From: Branchiostoma floridae
Taxonomy: Eukaryota > Chordata > Leptocardii > Amphioxiformes > Branchiostomatidae
Length of the DNA: 60,000 nt
NCBI RefSeq assembly: GCF_000003815.2
Contig: NC_049985.1
Span: 3,680,157 to 3,740,156 of the forward strand
Reading direction: 5' to 3'
Shown: positions 57,862-60,000 of the stretch, piece after piece
Layout: every line of letters begins with the position of its first letter
How positions within the stretch are numbered: position 1 is the stretch's first letter
Notes under the pieces: generated by a model
The model's database searches: none
Told to the model about the DNA's origin: nothing
What the model saw: only the letters and a program-made list of their open reading frames with translations
Position numbers and translations under genes: made by a program

Positions 57862-60000
57862 ATGAAAACTTTCCCAGGCGGAAGCAAAAGCTTCGGTGCC
57901 TGGAACGTTCATGGCTTAGGTACCAAATTAGAGGATATAGATTTCGTGTCTTATGTAAACAAGTTTGACTTCTTCTCGCTCCTAGAAACCTGGAGCACAG
58001 AAAACACAAAAATTAACATTCCCGGCTACAGTTATTTCCACCAATGCAGACAAAAAAACAAGCGAGCAAAGCGCTCATCGGGGGGTATAATTTTCTTCTA
58101 CAAGACTGAGTACAGAAACTACGTCAAGAAAGCACAATCAAAATCCACAGACGTTCTCTGGGTACAGATAGACCGAAAGCTACTGGGCCTACCAAAAGAC
58201 TTGTTCATCTGTTCGGCATATATTAGTCCCAGTACATCAACCACCCACAAATACGCAGAAAATCATACATTAGAAATCCTAGAAAGCGAAATATCCAGAT
58301 ATAGTTCAGACGGATTTATTTTACTTGGCGGCGACTTAAACGCTCGTCTTGGTGATTTGCGCGATTATGTAGATGATAGCACTCCCGACGATTGTAATCC
58401 AGACAGCTTCCCTTACTCATCAGATAGACAACACATGGATAAGGCCCCTCCGAATAAATTCGGCAGGCATATCGCTGACCTATGTGTTCAAGCTAACCTA
58501 AGAGTTTTAAACGGGAGGGTAGCTGGGGATTTACAGGGGAAATTTACCTGTCACCAACCGCGTGGAAGCAGCACAGTTGACTACATAATTTGCAGTCAGT
58601 CCCTGATCCCACATATCTTATCGTTTCACATAAAACCATTAACGTTATTCTCTGATCACTGCATGGTTTGGGCATTAATCCAATCAAAATCAACAAATCA
58701 CTCCTATCAAGAAAGCCGGAAAATATCAAATGCAAAACCTCTCCCCAAACAATATAAATGGAACGATAAATCAGCCCAGAAGTTTCTTTCTTCTCTCGGC
58801 CAGTCTCATTTCGTCGACAGACTACGTTTTCTTTGTTCTAATGTTCCAAACAACATAAACAGCACTTCGGAAATCGATGATTATGTGTCTGAGTTTGGTT
58901 CCATTCTGAGAGAAGCAGGTGATCAGTCGCTATGTTTGAAAAGGGTAAGGAAACGCCCACGTAAAAGACAAAACAAGAAATGGTTTGACAAAACCTGCAT
59001 GGAAATGAAAAGGGAAGTGAAAAACATAGCATCTTTACTGGAAAAAAATCCTTCGAATCCAGACATAAGGGGTAGATTCTTCAAAAGTAAAAAAGAATAT
59101 AAGAAAGTGTTAAAAAAGAAAAAACGAGATTTCCACCAACAAATCATGGATCAATTGTCTTCACTAAAGGAAAGAAACCCGAGTGCATTCTGGAACTTGA
59201 TAAATAAACTGAAACCAGGAAAGCCAAATGACGATAACCAGATTACAGAAGAGGAATGGGTAAATCACTTCAAGAATCTTGACAAATTTCCTGATAGCTC
59301 TACAGACAACGACCTTCCCAGTGAAAACGTTCAAACAGACTTTTCGAACACCCCACCAAACTCGTCAGAACTAGATTCCGCAATTACTCCAGAAGAATTG
59401 GACACCGCAGTTTTAAAACTAAAAAACAATAAGTCAAGCGGCAATGACAGAATCTTGAATGAAATGCTAAAATCTGGTAAAATGTTGCTTAAAGAACCTA
59501 TACTCCACTTGTTTAACACTTGCTTACAAAATGGTCATTTTCCGCAGGAATGGTCAGTAAGTCATATTGTTCCTATCCACAAGTCAGGAGACACCTCCCT
59601 GCCAGATAACTACAGAGGGATTTCTATAATCAGCTGTTTAGGGAAATTATTTTCCTCCATTCTAAATTCACGCCTTGTCAAATACGCAGAACACAATAAC
59701 CTCTTCCAGCCACACCAAGCAGGCTTCAGACAAAACTTTAGAACTACCGATAATCTGTTTGTTTTAAGTACACTAGTTAGCAAATATCTAAACAAAAATC
59801 GTCAACTTTACGCTTGCTTCATTGATTTTAGCAAAGCATTTGATTCTGTTTGGAGAAACGGCCTCTTGTTTAAATTGAGTAAGCTCGGTATTGGTGGTAA
59901 ATTTCTAAAAGTAATAGAAGGCATGTATTCAAAGACTATAAACTGCGTTAAATCTAAAAATGGATTGACTGAAACTTTTGTTACTAATTGTGGTGTGAGA
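57862..60000 (+). CDS. LINE ORF2: endonuclease-reverse transcriptase (3' end outside window)
   Basis: Open for 713 codons from ATG 57862 to the window edge, 297 bp after the ORF1 stop; an in-frame TAG at 57844 fixes the start. The APE-like endonuclease (about 1-275) shows WNVHGL, LLETW, GGDLNARLG, STVDYII and FSDHCMV. A basic linker follows (KRPRKRQNKKWFDKTC). The reverse transcriptase begins near residue 510 with LKNNKSSGNDRI, then HKSGDTSLPDNYRGISI, HQAGFRQNFRTTDN and FIDFSKAFDSVW, which holds the first catalytic Asp. The YADD block and C-terminal domain lie beyond the window. No frameshift or stop was found on reading through. Confidence 0.92.
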   Translation, partial: MKTFPGGSKSFGAWNVHGLGTKLEDIDFVSYVNKFDFFSLLETWSTENTKINIPGYSYFHQCRQKNKRAKRSSGGIIFFYKTEYRNYVKKAQSKSTDVLWVQIDRKLLGLPKDLFICSAYISPSTSTTHKYAENHTLEILESEISRYSSDGFILLGGDLNARLGDLRDYVDDSTPDDCNPDSFPYSSDRQHMDKAPPNKFGRHIADLCVQANLRVLNGRVAGDLQGKFTCHQPRGSSTVDYIICSQSLIPHILSFHIKPLTLFSDHCMVWALIQSKSTNHSYQESRKISNAKPLPKQYKWNDKSAQKFLSSLGQSHFVDRLRFLCSNVPNNINSTSEIDDYVSEFGSILREAGDQSLCLKRVRKRPRKRQNKKWFDKTCMEMKREVKNIASLLEKNPSNPDIRGRFFKSKKEYKKVLKKKKRDFHQQIMDQLSSLKERNPSAFWNLINKLKPGKPNDDNQITEEEWVNHFKNLDKFPDSSTDNDLPSENVQTDFSNTPPNSSELDSAITPEELDTAVLKLKNNKSSGNDRILNEMLKSGKMLLKEPILHLFNTCLQNGHFPQEWSVSHIVPIHKSGDTSLPDNYRGISIISCLGKLFSSILNSRLVKYAEHNNLFQPHQAGFRQNFRTTDNLFVLSTLVSKYLNKNRQLYACFIDFSKAFDSVWRNGLLFKLSKLGIGGKFLKVIEGMYSKTINCVKSKNGLTETFVTNCGVR

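Larger units (their letters stand above)
54940..60000 (+). mobile_element. CR1-like non-LTR retrotransposon, continues past the window
   Basis: Two long open frames in order: ORF1 (55036-57564) with an SGNH esterase domain, then ORF2 (57862 onward) with an APE-type endonuclease and reverse transcriptase. An esterase in ORF1 is known from CR1-like LINEs. Neither frame is broken, so the insertion is young. The 5' boundary is uncertain (54684 to 54945); the 3' end lies beyond base 60000. Confidence 0.9.

Overview
This is an intron-rich animal genome, most likely a cephalochordate (amphioxus, Branchiostoma-like). The exons encode chordate-type proteins interrupted by GT-AG introns of a few hundred to a few thousand bases. 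The non-coding DNA is crowded with short palindromic DNA elements, tRNA-derived SINEs and CR1-like LINEs. The species call is an inference from gene structure and repeat style. No prokaryotic features, CRISPR arrays or rRNA were seen.

Layout. (1) 204-2001, plus: the last four coding exons of phosphatidylserine decarboxylase (PISD); its 5' part lies before the window. (2) 6257-14258, minus: a complete 11-exon cathepsin O gene (CTSO, 363 aa), tail-to-tail with PISD. Its catalytic cysteine lies on a 14-nt microexon, and its introns carry decayed copies of its own exons. (3) 18932-25485, plus: a 7-exon gene, head-to-head with CTSO, for a 314-aa protein. It has an acylation-type N terminus, a PDZ domain and a C-terminal region closely resembling the IL-1 beta-trefoil. 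I know of no such architecture, and it is the best candidate here for an undescribed system. (4) 28157-45431, minus: a complete TRPC-type cation channel gene (about 1081 aa from 21 constitutive exons). It also shows a possible 45-nt cassette exon, two alternative first exons and a C-terminal class I PDZ ligand. (5) 45432-54141: about 9 kb of repeats with no convincing gene. (6) 54142-54296, plus: a possible orphan first exon. (7) About 54940 to the window end, plus: a young-looking CR1-like LINE. Its 842-aa ORF1 starts with a J-domain-like module and carries an SGNH esterase domain; ORF2 (endonuclease plus reverse transcriptase) is open to the edge.

All exon junctions were assembled by eye from GT/AG sites, and reading phase was checked across every junction; all four gene models close without a frameshift. 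A recurring oddity links the genes: in PISD, CTSO, the PDZ/IL-1-like gene and TRPC, a local tandem array or partial duplication begins at an exon edge and copies that exon end with its splice site into the adjoining intron. The genes do not form an operon or an obvious shared pathway. One speculative link is a membrane-tethered PDZ protein next to a channel ending in a PDZ ligand.
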